Positions 38,357-47,588 of a stretch of 64,000 nt of DNA are shown piece after piece (the stretch's first letter is position 1; each line of letters starts with the position of its first letter). This DNA is from Plasticicumulans lactativorans (GTDB lineage: Bacteria; Pseudomonadota; Gammaproteobacteria; Competibacterales; Competibacteraceae). The stretch spans positions 1-64,000 of the forward strand of contig NZ_SLWY01000012.1 of assembly GCF_004341245.1 (NCBI RefSeq), read 5' to 3'. The translations under genes and the position numbers were made by a program. The notes under the pieces are model-generated. The model searched no databases and had not been told where the DNA came from. It saw only the letters and a list, made by a program, of their open reading frames with translations.

Positions 38357-39742
38357 ATGCGACAAGCACCATCCCATCGATACCGCGGCCTGTCCCTGCT
38401 GGTCGGACTCGTCGTCAGCGCCATCAGCCTGCCCGCCTTCGCCGCCGGCGACGCCTCGACCGCCAACGTCTTCCTGTGGACCGGCGTGATGCTGCTGGTC
38501 GGCAAGATCGGCGGCCTGGTCGAACGCTGGAAGCAGCCCGCCGTGCTCGGCGAACTGCTCGCCGGCGTGCTGCTCGGCAACCTGACGCTGCTCGGCATCG
38601 AGGCCGTCGAGGCGATCAAGCACGACCCGATCGAAAGCTTCCTGGCGCAGCTCGGGGTGGTGATCCTGCTGTTCCAGGTCGGCCTGGAGTCTGACATCTC
38701 GACGATGCGCAAGGTCGGCAAGGCCGCCTTCATCGTCGCCTGCGTCGGCGTCGTGGCGCCGTTCGCGCTCGGCACGCTGGCGGCCGGCCCGCTGCTGTTC
38801 CCGGACCTGTCGTGGAACGGCTACCTGTTCCTCGGTGCCACCCTCACCGCGACCTCGGTCGGCATCACCGGCCGCGTGTTCAAGGACATGGGCCGGCTGC
38901 AGACGCCCGAGGCGCAGATCATCCTCGGCGCTGCGGTGATCGACGACGTCATCGGCCTGGTGATCCTCGCCGTGGTCTCGGCGATCGTCACCACCGGTGC
39001 CGTCGACGTGCTGTCGACGCTGTGGATCATCGTCAAGGCGGTGCTGTTCCTCGCCGGCGCGATCGTCATCGGCCAGTACTCGGCGCGCTTCCTCGGCCGG
39101 CAGCTGTCGCGCATCCACACCGGCTCGGGGATGAAGCTCACGCTGGCGCTGAGCTTCTGCCTGATCCTGTCGTGGCTCGCCTTCCTGATCGGCCTGGCGC
39201 CGATCGTCGGCGCCTTCGCGGCGGGGCTCGTGCTCGACAGCGTCGTGCTGAAGAACTTCGCCGACCCCGAGATCAACGATGCCGTGCGCGCCGCCGTCAC
39301 CGACTCCGACGACGCCACCCGCGCGCGCATCGATGACGTGCTGAAGCGCCACAGCAAGCACCACCTCGACGAGCTGATCGCCCCCATCGGCCACCTCGTG
39401 GTGCCGCTGTTCTTCGTCTACACCGGCATGCAGGTCGACGTCAGCGTGCTCGCCGACCCGCACGCGATCATGGTCGCGCTGGTGATCACCGCGGTCGCCT
39501 TCGCCGGCAAGCTGATCTCGGGCTACTTCGCCGGCCCGGTCGACAAATGGCTGGTGGGCTGGGGCATGGCGCCGCGCGGCGAGGTCGGCCTGATCTTCGC
39601 CGTGGTCGGCAAGCAGCTCGGCGTGGTCGGCGACGAGGAATTCTCGGTGATCGTGATCATGGTGATGCTGACCACGCTGCTGACGCCGGTCGTGCTGGCG
39701 AAGCTGATCGCGCGCAAGACGGCGGCGACCGCCACCGCCTGA
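38357..39742 (+). CDS. CPA2-family cation:proton antiporter
   Basis: This 461-residue membrane protein has an N-terminal leader-like helix and about twelve transmembrane segments. The exchanger motifs are [41 protein letters not shown] (paired aspartates of the ion site) and [17 protein letters not shown]. There is no C-terminal TrkA-N domain, unlike KefB/KefC, so it is a single-domain Na+/H+ or K+/H+ antiporter. It is separated from ppsA by a terminator and from gluQ by five bases. Confidence 0.85.
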   Translation: MRQAPSHRYRGLSLLVGLVVSAISLPAFAAGDASTANVFLWTGVMLLVGKIGGLVERWKQPAVLGELLAGVLLGNLTLLGIEAVEAIKHDPIESFLAQLGVVILLFQVGLESDISTMRKVGKAAFIVACVGVVAPFALGTLAAGPLLFPDLSWNGYLFLGATLTATSVGITGRVFKDMGRLQTPEAQIILGAAVIDDVIGLVILAVVSAIVTTGAVDVLSTLWIIVKAVLFLAGAIVIGQYSARFLGRQLSRIHTGSGMKLTLALSFCLILSWLAFLIGLAPIVGAFAAGLVLDSVVLKNFADPEINDAVRAAVTDSDDATRARIDDVLKRHSKHHLDELIAPIGHLVVPLFFVYTGMQVDVSVLADPHAIMVALVITAVAFAGKLISGYFAGPVDKWLVGWGMAPRGEVGLIFAVVGKQLGVVGDEEFSVIVIMVMLTTLLTPVVLAKLIARKTAATATA

Positions 39743-39747
39743 GCGCG

Positions 39748-40653
39748 ATGCCCGCGGCGACCCGCGCCCCGTTCACGCCGGTCGGGCGCTTCGCGCCCTC
39801 GCCGACCGGGCCGCTGCACTTCGGTTCGCTGGTCGCCGCGCTCGGCAGTTGGCTCGACGCGCGCAGCGTCGGCGGCCGCTGGTGGCTGCGCATCGAGGAC
39901 ATCGACGCGCCGCGCAGCGTGCCCGGCGCCGCCGACGACATCCTGCGCACGCTGGAAGCCTGCGCGCTGCACTGGGACGGGCCGGTGTGGCGACAGTCCG
40001 CGCGCCTGGCGCGCTACGACGCCGAACTCGAGCGCCTGCGGGCGGCCGGCGCGCTCTACGCCTGCACCTGCTCGCGCCGCCAGCTGCTCGGCGCCGTCGG
40101 CGGCGTCTACCCCGGCACCTGCCGCGCCGCCGCGCACCCGTTCGGCCCGCGCACGGCGCTCAGGGTGCGCACCGACGACACGCCCATCGCCTTCGACGAC
40201 CGCATCCGCGGGCACCAGCAGCAGCGCCTGGCGAGCGAGGTCGGCGACTTCATCGTGCGCCGCGCCGACGGCTTCCACGCCTACCAGCTCGTGGTGGTGA
40301 TCGACGATGCCGAGCAGGGCGTCACCGACGTCGTGCGCGGCGCCGACCTGCTCGACTCCACCGCCCGCCAGATCCACCTGCAGCGCCTGCTCGGCTACCC
40401 GACGCCGCGCTACGCCCACCTGCCGCTCGCGGTCGACGCCCACGGCGCCAAGCTCGCCAAGAGCTCGTCCGCCCCGCCCGTCGACCGCTGCCGGCCCGGC
40501 CCGGCGCTGTGGGCCGCGCTCGGCTTCCTGCACCAGGCGCCGCCGCCCGCGCTGCGCGGCGCGAGCCCGGCCGAGCTGCTCGCCTGGGCGGTGCCGGCGT
40601 GGCGGCCGGAGCGCATCCCGGCGACGGCGGCGCTGCGCGCCCCGGCGCCGTGA
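39748..40653 (+). CDS. gluQ: Glutamyl-Q tRNA(Asp) synthetase
   Basis: This 301-residue truncated glutamyl-tRNA synthetase-like enzyme attaches glutamate to queuosine in tRNA-Asp. The HIGH-like motif is FAPSPTGPLHFGSLVAAL, zinc ligands are CTCSRR...YPGTC, and the KMSKS-like site is AKLAKSSSA. It lacks the anticodon-binding domain, as expected for the family. It is probably co-transcribed with the antiporter gene. Confidence 0.92.
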   Translation: MPAATRAPFTPVGRFAPSPTGPLHFGSLVAALGSWLDARSVGGRWWLRIEDIDAPRSVPGAADDILRTLEACALHWDGPVWRQSARLARYDAELERLRAAGALYACTCSRRQLLGAVGGVYPGTCRAAAHPFGPRTALRVRTDDTPIAFDDRIRGHQQQRLASEVGDFIVRRADGFHAYQLVVVIDDAEQGVTDVVRGADLLDSTARQIHLQRLLGYPTPRYAHLPLAVDAHGAKLAKSSSAPPVDRCRPGPALWAALGFLHQAPPPALRGASPAELLAWAVPAWRPERIPATAALRAPAP

Positions 40654-40663
40654 CGGCCCGGCT

Positions 40664-41839
<1,176 letters not shown>

Positions 41840-42000
41840 AAGGTTATACAGATCGACCGTACGGGGCTTGGTCTTGCGCCGCGCCTGCTCCAACAGCGGC
41901 CGCACAGGCTCGAACAGCTCGCGACTGATGTCGCTGGGATATCTCTTGGTACGCACCACGCCATTCTCCCAGTCAGACGAGAGATCGTGAACACGTTCTA
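41840..42000 (-). mobile_element. IS5-family transposase remnant (N-terminal fragment)
   Basis: On the minus strand a GTG at 41959 opens a frame reading VVRTKRYPSDISRELFEPVR, then PLLEQARRKTKPRTVDLYNL. This matches the N-terminus of IS5-group (DUF4096) transposases, where a KRYPSD...RPLL...GRPRT...DL pattern precedes the catalytic part. Everything after about residue 40 is missing. The end near 42000 (complement of GTGAACACGTTCTA) could be the original terminal inverted repeat. Confidence 0.5.
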
Positions 42001-42079
42001 AGCAGCTTCTGGCGCAGGCGCGGCAGGAGCTGGAAGCAGTGCTGAAGAAAAGCGACACCCCTGTAGCGCGCATGGGTGC

Positions 42080-42285
42080 TTGCCTAACCGATCCGGCGCA
42101 AGCCGGTTCGGTGGTCTTGAAGGGGTGCCAGGCGGAGATGGGCCTTGCACCGATCCCCAGAGGCAAGCGAAGCGCGCAGCGCCACAGGCGCGAAGACATG
42201 AGGGATTGAAGCCGGATGGCCGTGACGGCAAAGACGGCGCGGGGCGCAGCCCGAAAGCCCGGCGGCGCATCGCCTAGCATTCCGT
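42080..42285 (+). ncRNA. Hairpin-rich non-coding block, candidate structured RNA
   Basis: No plausible gene lies here, yet successive self-complementary segments occur. A 10-bp stem with one mismatch and a GCAA tetraloop spans 42088-42111, GGTGC/GCACC with AGGC/GCCT spans 42124-42151, and GCGCC-ACA-GGCGC spans 42179-42191. More short stems follow around GCCGTGACGGC (42219-42229). The GNRA-type loop and serial hairpins suggest a folded RNA. Similar non-coding blocks are common in proteobacterial islands; this comparison is from memory. The strand is a guess. Confidence 0.35.
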
Positions 42286-42521
42286 CGCAGGGCACCCGGC
42301 GACCCTCGTTTGGAGCGCCAAACCACCAACCCGCAGGATGGCCTCATTTACAGGGATGCGGCAAAAGACACATCTTGAAACCTCGTCAACCCTCCCCATC
42401 TATCCCGTCGGGTGCAGCCCTGCTCCGGATCGATGATCGAAGCGGATTACCGCCAGACTGGATCGAGACAAGCTGCGGCATCGGGGCGCGCAGTCGCATG
42501 CTGTTTTAGAACGAAAGCGCT

Positions 42522-42544
42522 GAGTGCGGCCCTTTGCTGCACTC
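42522..42544 (+). promoter_or_regulatory. Leader hairpin just before the CD-NTase gene
   Basis: GAGTGCGGC (42522-42530) pairs with GCTGCACTC (42536-42544) through nine pairs including one G-T, around CCTTT. It sits seven bases before the AGGAGG ribosome binding site (42551-42556) and could affect translation or act as an attenuator. Confidence 0.4.
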
Positions 42545-42561
42545 GGCAGCAGGAGGAAAAC

Positions 42562-43512
42562 TTGTCACTGAGCAACACCGAGATTCGCTATTACGACAGC
42601 GCCGTGCTGCGCCTTCCCGCGGACAAACGTAAGGAGTATCACGAGCAGGTGGATCGACTGATCAGCGCACTGACCAAGCGTGTGCACGAGCAGAGCGATA
42701 TCAAGATCACCAAGGTGGTGAAGGCCGGCTCGTTCGCCAAGTACACGATCCTGCGCAAGACATCCGAAGACCCCGTCGACGTTGATGTCGTCTTCTACAT
42801 CTCCGGCCGCAGTGTCGACAACGAAAGCCTAGCCAGCCTGAATCAGCTCATCTACGACGCGCTGATCAAGTTGTATCCCAACAAAACGGTCGAGGACTTC
42901 GAGATCCAGCGCAAGGCCGCGACGGTGACCTTCGTCGGCACGGGCCTCTCCGTGGACATCGTGCCGGTCATCGAGGACCCGGCGCGCGCCGGATACGGCT
43001 GGCAATTCGACATCCATGACGGCACCAAGGTGCAGACTTGCGCGCCGTGCCAGATCAAGTTCGTGCGTGATCGCAAAGACAAGGACCCCGACTTTCGCAC
43101 CCTGGTGCGCCTGGCCAAGAAGTGGCGCAACCGGGTCGAGCTAAAGCCGTTCAAGTCATTCGCCATCGAACTGATCATGGCGCACGTGCTCGCGAAGAAT
43201 GGCAAGGACGGTTCCATTGAGAAGCGCTTCCGGGACTTCCTGCTTTACATCGCGCAGTCGGGCCTGAAGGAGGTCATCACTTTCCCCGAGAACGGTCTGG
43301 TGTTCCCGAGCTTCACCGATCCGGTTGTGATCCTCGACCCGGTATGCAACACCAACAACGTCACCAGCCGCATTTCCGAGGATGAGCGCAAGGGAATCGC
43401 CGCCGCCGCCTTGGAGGCCTGGGAGACGGCGAACTTCGCCTCGATGGAAGACGACATCGAGATCTGGAAAGAGCTGTTCGGCCCGCGCTTCAAGGTCGAG
43501 GAAGAAGAATGA
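42562..43512 (+). CDS. CD-NTase (cGAS/DncV-like nucleotidyltransferase), CBASS
   Basis: This 316-residue enzyme is predicted to make a cyclic oligonucleotide signal on phage infection. The nucleotidyltransferase signature is KAGSFAKYT (Gly56-Ser57), followed by the first two metal aspartates in DPVDVDVVFYI (Asp73, Asp75) and the third in LSVDIVPVIED (Asp132). The C-terminal half has an OAS-like helical region with LVRLAKKWRNR. The start is TTG at 42562, supported by a perfect AGGAGG five bases upstream. A longer frame from 42412 has no such site and a non-coding look. It heads the five-gene operon and overlaps the HORMA gene by four bases (ATGA). Confidence 0.9.
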   Translation: MSLSNTEIRYYDSAVLRLPADKRKEYHEQVDRLISALTKRVHEQSDIKITKVVKAGSFAKYTILRKTSEDPVDVDVVFYISGRSVDNESLASLNQLIYDALIKLYPNKTVEDFEIQRKAATVTFVGTGLSVDIVPVIEDPARAGYGWQFDIHDGTKVQTCAPCQIKFVRDRKDKDPDFRTLVRLAKKWRNRVELKPFKSFAIELIMAHVLAKNGKDGSIEKRFRDFLLYIAQSGLKEVITFPENGLVFPSFTDPVVILDPVCNTNNVTSRISEDERKGIAAAALEAWETANFASMEDDIEIWKELFGPRFKVEEEE

Positions 43513-44003
43513 GTTACACGTATGCCGCGACGGAGACCTACTCGGTCGCCGACATCGAAGTGGTCATGCGCCGGGTGACGGCCGACCTGGTCATGATCGC
43601 CGCCAGCACGAAGGCCATCACCGAGGCGGCGGCTCGCGACTACGGCCACGACATCGAGTTGTTGGCCAAGAGCGGCTACCTGCGGAAGGTGGACGTGACC
43701 TTGCTCAGCTACGGCGTAGAACAGAAGGCGACCTGCTTCGCGGTGAACATGGCATCCGGCGATCTGACCATGAGCCGCCCCGGCGGCGTTCTGTGGCCGA
43801 AGGTGCCGAATCCGACGCTGCGCATCGTGCTGTCGTATACCGAGGCCTACGGCAGTGCCGCCAGGGCCAAGATGACGCCGAAGCTCAACATCAACTGGGT
43901 GCCGTCGACGGCGGACCTCAGCCACCCGACCCTCACCGCCAGCGCAAGCCGTGACTATGTCAGCCACGGCTACGGTATGCAGCGCAAGGACTTCAGCCTG
44001 TGA
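43509..44003 (+). CDS. cap7: Bacterial HORMA-domain protein (Cap7-like), CBASS
   Basis: This 164-residue protein shows the features of bacterial HORMA proteins that sense a peptide from the invader and activate the partner CD-NTase. It has an N-terminal helix pair (TYSVADIEVVMRRVTADLVMIAASTKAITEAAARDYGHDIELLAKSGYL), central strands (KVDVTLLSYGVEQKATCFAVN) and a C-terminal tail SRDYVSHGYGMQRKDFSL that could form the safety-belt/closure region. Identification relies on fold-level pattern and its place between CD-NTase and TRIP13 genes. Both ends overlap neighbours by four bases. Confidence 0.8.
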   Translation: MSYTYAATETYSVADIEVVMRRVTADLVMIAASTKAITEAAARDYGHDIELLAKSGYLRKVDVTLLSYGVEQKATCFAVNMASGDLTMSRPGGVLWPKVPNPTLRIVLSYTEAYGSAARAKMTPKLNINWVPSTADLSHPTLTASASRDYVSHGYGMQRKDFSL

Positions 44004-44896
44004 CCCAGCCCAGCATCTTCGACGCCAAGACTCCCCTCCCTGATGCCCCGCTTGCCGCACGCGAGAAGACGCTGCTCGGCTTCGACGAGCGGTATCGCAA
44101 GATCCACGATCAACTGCGGCTGCTGCTCAACCTCGGCGAGCTGGGCGCCTGGAGCAAGGCCTAGCACCAGAAGAAGCTGCTGCTGTGCGACTTGGTCGCC
44201 GAGCAGTACCCGCTGGTGATTTTTCATGGCGATGTGGGCACGGGGAAGACCGCAATGGCCGAATGCATCGCCAACCGGCTGGCCAAGGAGTCGCGCACCG
44301 AGGACACACTGCTCTTCAGACTGAGCAACCGGGTCCGCGGCAGCGGCAAGGTGGGCGAGATGGGGACCCTTCTGACCCAGGCCTTTCACGAAGTCACCCA
44401 GGCTGCCGGCAAGGGGCGCCGCGCCTTCCTGATCATCGACGAGGGCGACTCGCTGGCCGCTTCGCGCAACCAGGAACATAGCCATCATGAGGACAAGGTA
44501 GCCGTGAACACGCTGATCCAGGGCGTCGATGACCTGCGCCGCTTCGGCGGTCGCGTCGTGGTCTTCCTTTGCACCAACCGCCTGTCCGTGCTCGATCCCG
44601 CGCTGCAGCGCCGCGCCGCCATCGTCGAGGAGTTCACGCGCCCCGACGACGGTGAACGCCAAGCCTTGCTGACGATGGATCTGGAGGGTGTCGGCCTGAC
44701 CGACCGCGAGATCAAGGAACTGGTCGCCGCCACCGGCCCGCGCAACAAACAGCCGGGCTGGACCTTCTCCGACATCCGCACGCGGCTGTACCCGGCAGCG
44801 CTCGCCCAGGCCTTTCCGGACCGCGCGTTGACGCACAAGGATCTTCTCGAGGTGGCTAATGGGTTGCGGCCGTCGCCGGTCATGGAGGACAAGTGA
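44000..44896 (+). pseudogene. cap6: TRIP13-like AAA+ ATPase (Cap6-like) with an in-frame amber codon
   Basis: The frame opens with GTG at 44000, overlapping the HORMA stop, and reads through to 44896, with one TAG at 44162-44164 (codon 55) between ELGAWSKA and HQKKLLLCDL. Downstream the ATPase is intact: Walker A GDVGTGKT (about 77-84), Walker B FLIIDEGD (Asp147, Glu148), sensor region VVVFLCTNRLS and RRAAIVEEF. TRIP13/Pch2 ATPases open HORMA proteins and switch CBASS signalling off. The TAG could be a true nonsense mutation, a sequencing error, a suppressed codon, or followed by restart at TTG 44192, which would keep Walker A. Reading frame and conservation on both sides say the stop is recent. 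Confidence 0.8.
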
Positions 44897-46059
44897 TGCC
44901 GCGTTCTGCTTTGTTCGGCCGTCGCATCCACATCACCGGCAGCATCGTCGAGGACGCCAACGTCGCGACGGCGGCCGAGGTCACTCGGGCCCGCGAGTTC
45001 GTGAAGGTGCTGGTGCTAAACCTGCTCTCCAAGGGCGCCAACTTTGTCATCCCTGTCGACGCTGAGAAGACTCGAGGCGACGGCCAACCCATCTGTTTCG
45101 ACTGGCTGGTGTGGGAGACCGTCCACAGCAACCTATCGCGCCGGCCGGCAGACGCGCCGGGCCCGCTGGTCATCGCCATCAAGCACCACAAGAACGAAGG
45201 CCAGATCCCGGCCGAGCACCGCTCGGTGTGGGATGCCATGCGGGTGTCGCCGCTAGTGCAGATCGAGAGCGCAGCGCACTGGAACATGGCCAGCAAGCGC
45301 ATGGAGCTCCAGGCGCAGCATGGCGATATCCTGATCGCCGTCGGCGGCGGTGAAGGTGTCTTGTTCCTTGCCAACTTGTACCACGATGCCGGCAAGCCCT
45401 TGATTCCGCTGAATTTCACCCTCGGGCCGGCGACCACTGGGGCGTCGCGCATCTTTGACTTCGGCATGTCCGGCAGCAACGCGCAGCGCCTGTTCCAAAC
45501 CGAAGGCGCGGCGACGTCGCAAAGCTGGCTCAACCGCATCGAGATGTACACGGGCAAGACGGCGACCGATGGCGTGGGGGACGTGCTCGACCTGCTCGAA
45601 GACTTGGTGTCTCCCAAGGCGTTCGTGGTCAGACTGCTGAATCCGACGCACGCGGACTACAATGATGTCCAGTCTTTCTTTGACAACGTGGTCCAGCCTG
45701 TGATGGAAGGCGAACTGGGCTACAAGCTCACCGTGGTCGATGGCAACCAGTCCTACGAGCATGCCCGCATTGATGACGAAATCTTCAAGAAACTTCACCG
45801 CAGCAGCGTCGTCATTGCCGACATCACGGGTGCGCGGCCGAACTGCTTCATAGAACTGGGCTACGCCCTTGGTCGTGCGCTCCCGACCATGCTGACAGCG
45901 AAGGCTGGGACCGAGCATCCGTTCGACATCTACTCGCTGTCAGGTCACCGCTGGAATACCACCGGCAGTGCAGCTGAGCGGCGTGATGAGTTCCGCAAGC
46001 ACTGGAACGCCATCAAGAACCGCCCCCCGATCGTCCCGGCAGACCCGCTGATTCCATGA
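44896..46059 (+). CDS. Candidate CBASS effector: SLOG-like domain plus TIR/deoxyribosyltransferase-like domain
   Basis: This is a 387-residue protein. The N-terminal half resembles a SLOG Rossmann domain (RIHITGSI near residue 10; [12 protein letters not shown] about 143-154, then GKPLIPLNF), of the kind that binds cyclic nucleotides or NAD derivatives next to TIR and Sir2 domains. The C-terminal half (about 236-370) resembles nucleoside deoxyribosyltransferase/TIR-like folds: [41 protein letters not shown] with a conserved Glu320. A plausible reading is that the SLOG part binds the CD-NTase product and the C-terminal part cleaves NAD or nucleotides. It occupies the place NucC takes in other HORMA/TRIP13 systems. 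Start ATG at 44896 overlaps the ATPase stop. Function is inferred. Confidence 0.75.
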   Translation: MPRSALFGRRIHITGSIVEDANVATAAEVTRAREFVKVLVLNLLSKGANFVIPVDAEKTRGDGQPICFDWLVWETVHSNLSRRPADAPGPLVIAIKHHKNEGQIPAEHRSVWDAMRVSPLVQIESAAHWNMASKRMELQAQHGDILIAVGGGEGVLFLANLYHDAGKPLIPLNFTLGPATTGASRIFDFGMSGSNAQRLFQTEGAATSQSWLNRIEMYTGKTATDGVGDVLDLLEDLVSPKAFVVRLLNPTHADYNDVQSFFDNVVQPVMEGELGYKLTVVDGNQSYEHARIDDEIFKKLHRSSVVIADITGARPNCFIELGYALGRALPTMLTAKAGTEHPFDIYSLSGHRWNTTGSAAERRDEFRKHWNAIKNRPPIVPADPLIP

Positions 46060-46631
46060 GCCAGAGACGCGAAATCTTCCTGTCGGTGGACGTCGAGACG
46101 TCAGGCCCCATCCCAGGCGAGTACAGCATGCTCACCATAGGGGCGTGCAACGTCGACAATCCCGAGCAGGTGTTTTCGTGCGAGCTGAAGCCGATCTCGG
46201 CCAACGCGGACCCGGAGGCCATGAAGGTGACAGGGCTCTCCCTTGAGAAGCTTGCGGCAGTGGGGCTGCCCCCCGAGGTCGCAATGAAGCGGTTTCAGAA
46301 CTGGGTGGTCGAGGTCGCCGACGACGGCACGCCGGTGTTCGTCGGGCTTAATGCGCCGTTCGACTGGTCGTTCATCAACTACTACTTCCACCGCTATTTG
46401 AAGTCAAACCCCTTCGGCTTTGCCGCGCTGGATATCAAGGCGCTCTACATGGGCGCGACGGGCTCAAGCTGGGCAGACACCCGCTCCAGCCAGATGGCTG
46501 CTCGACTGCACCCCCAGTCCACGGGCAACCATCAGGCACTGCACGACGCCCAATACCAAGCTGAGCTGTTCCGCTTGGTCCGAAGTATCTCACTGCGGCA
46601 GCACGGCTGTGGACTGCCCCTAGTCGGGTAG
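46056..46631 (+). CDS. DEDDh 3'-5' exonuclease, CBASS accessory gene
   Basis: This is a 191-residue RNase T/DnaQ-type exonuclease. The acidic residues are visible as Asp12 and Glu14 in LSVDVETSG, Asp103 in NAPFDWSF, and the His159-x4-Asp164 pair in HQALHD, so all four metal ligands and the general base are present. It overlaps the effector gene by four bases and ends the operon. Exonucleases of this type are known accessory genes of some CBASS loci. The last residues abut the broken integrase, so the native C-terminus may have been trimmed or joined there. Confidence 0.82.
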   Translation: MSQRREIFLSVDVETSGPIPGEYSMLTIGACNVDNPEQVFSCELKPISANADPEAMKVTGLSLEKLAAVGLPPEVAMKRFQNWVVEVADDGTPVFVGLNAPFDWSFINYYFHRYLKSNPFGFAALDIKALYMGATGSSWADTRSSQMAARLHPQSTGNHQALHDAQYQAELFRLVRSISLRQHGCGLPLVG

Positions 46632-47293
46632 ATCGCAATGGAGTCCAATTGCTGGAACGCCAGCCGGATCTCGGCCGGTGACAGCGCCCGGCCCTTCGGC
46701 ACGAAGGTCGCAATCGACGCAGCACCCACGTCGGCGGCTGGGTTGCCCACCTTCTCGCCGTGCAGGATGGCAAAGGCATAGACCTGCTTCACGATGTCGC
46801 GGATGTGGACCGCGGTGGCGGGCGCACCGCGCGCCTTCACCTTGTTGCAGAGGGCGCGTAGGTCATCGGCGGTGATTTCGTTGAGTTGCCGGTTCTGGAA
46901 GGCCGGCAGAATGTCCCGATCGACGATACTCTTGCGCATCGCCTTGGTGCTGTCGGCCACCCGGGCGCCGGCCAGCCATTTCTCGGTTACGTCGCCAAAG
47001 GTCTTAGCGGCGGTCAACCGGCGCTTCTCGCGCTGCTTCTCCAGCGCGGGGGACTTGCCCTCGGCGACGGCCTTCTTGGCGTCGATCAGCTTTTCGCGGG
47101 CTATCGCCAGCGAAATGCCCGACGGCCCGTAGCGGCCAATGGTCAGGGTCTCACGGCGGCCGTTGAGACAGTAATCGTAGCGGAAGGTGACGATACCGGT
47201 GGGCGATACCGTCACGTACACCTCATCCCGGAATTAATTATTATAAGTCGATGACTTAGTATTTAAATTACGCAGTGCGGTATCGGTAAGCAT
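46632..47293 (-). pseudogene. Broken P4-type tyrosine integrase
   Basis: The start ATG at 47293 has a strong AGGAGG site and the typical opening MLTDTALRNLNTKSSTY. After about 19 codons an in-frame TAA (47234-47236) interrupts it, and the frame then continues without a shift as VYVTVSPTG...RETLTIGRYGPSGISLAIAR. The remaining arm-binding and core-binding domains reach GRALSPAEIRLAFQQLDSIA and stop at about 46632. The whole catalytic domain (R-H-R-Y) is missing. The gene points away from guaA into the island, as in islands inserted at guaA. It cannot be active. Confidence 0.85.
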
Positions 47294-47588
47294 CGAGGTT
47301 TTCCTCCTGTTCGTGACGGCTTTTACCGTCAGGGGCCAGGAGACCCGCTGATGCCCGGAAAGCCACATGAAATCATGCTTTCCAGAGGAGACTTTCAAAG
47401 ACCGGTTCGGTCTCAATAGTGAACGGGAAGGTCTTGATCCGGCCTCCGGTTCTTACCGCCACTTTTATCGCCAACCTATTCTGCTGGCCGGCAATAGCCA
47501 CCGATAACTTCCGTAACGTATTTATTTATAAATCAATACGTTACTGAATTTTTTCGATAACTGGCGATAGTCCCCGAAGGACGCCAAT
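47294..47588. other. Low-GC integrase leader and attachment region next to guaA
   Basis: This 295-base stretch has no gene. It is AT-rich towards 47510-47560 and contains the hairpin TGACGG-CCGTCA (47314-47331) in the integrase leader. The repeats and palindrome listed separately lie nearer guaA. It ends at the guaA stop codon, a known integration site for islands carrying this integrase type, so one attachment site should lie about 47560-47610. Confidence 0.5.
47502..47562. repeat. Near-perfect 32-bp palindrome flanked by CGATAACT direct repeats
   Basis: GTAACGTATT (47513-47522) and AATACGTTAC (47535-47544) are perfectly complementary, and the centre ATTTATAAAT is itself palindromic, leaving one mismatch pair over 32 bp. 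The octamer CGATAACT occurs on each side (47502-47509 and 47555-47562). Such arrays near an integrase suggest integrase arm or excisionase/regulator binding sites. Confidence 0.5.

Noticed and set aside
35793-38372. 859-codon minus-strand frame opposite ppsA
   Set aside because: Exact antisense of a highly conserved enzyme with no recognisable motif.
42412-42561. N-terminal extension of the CD-NTase frame
   Set aside because: The extension is Cys/Arg/Ser-rich without family similarity, whereas TTG at 42562 has a perfect AGGAGG site and fits family length.
42562-46631. NucC endonuclease, SAVED or STING effector
   Set aside because: None of the five proteins shows the NucC active-site pattern or SAVED/STING features.
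46532-46631. C-terminal extension of the integrase frame opposite the exonuclease gene
   Set aside because: After QQLDSIA the frame reads unrelated Arg/Ser/Cys-rich residues and is the antisense of the exonuclease C-terminus.
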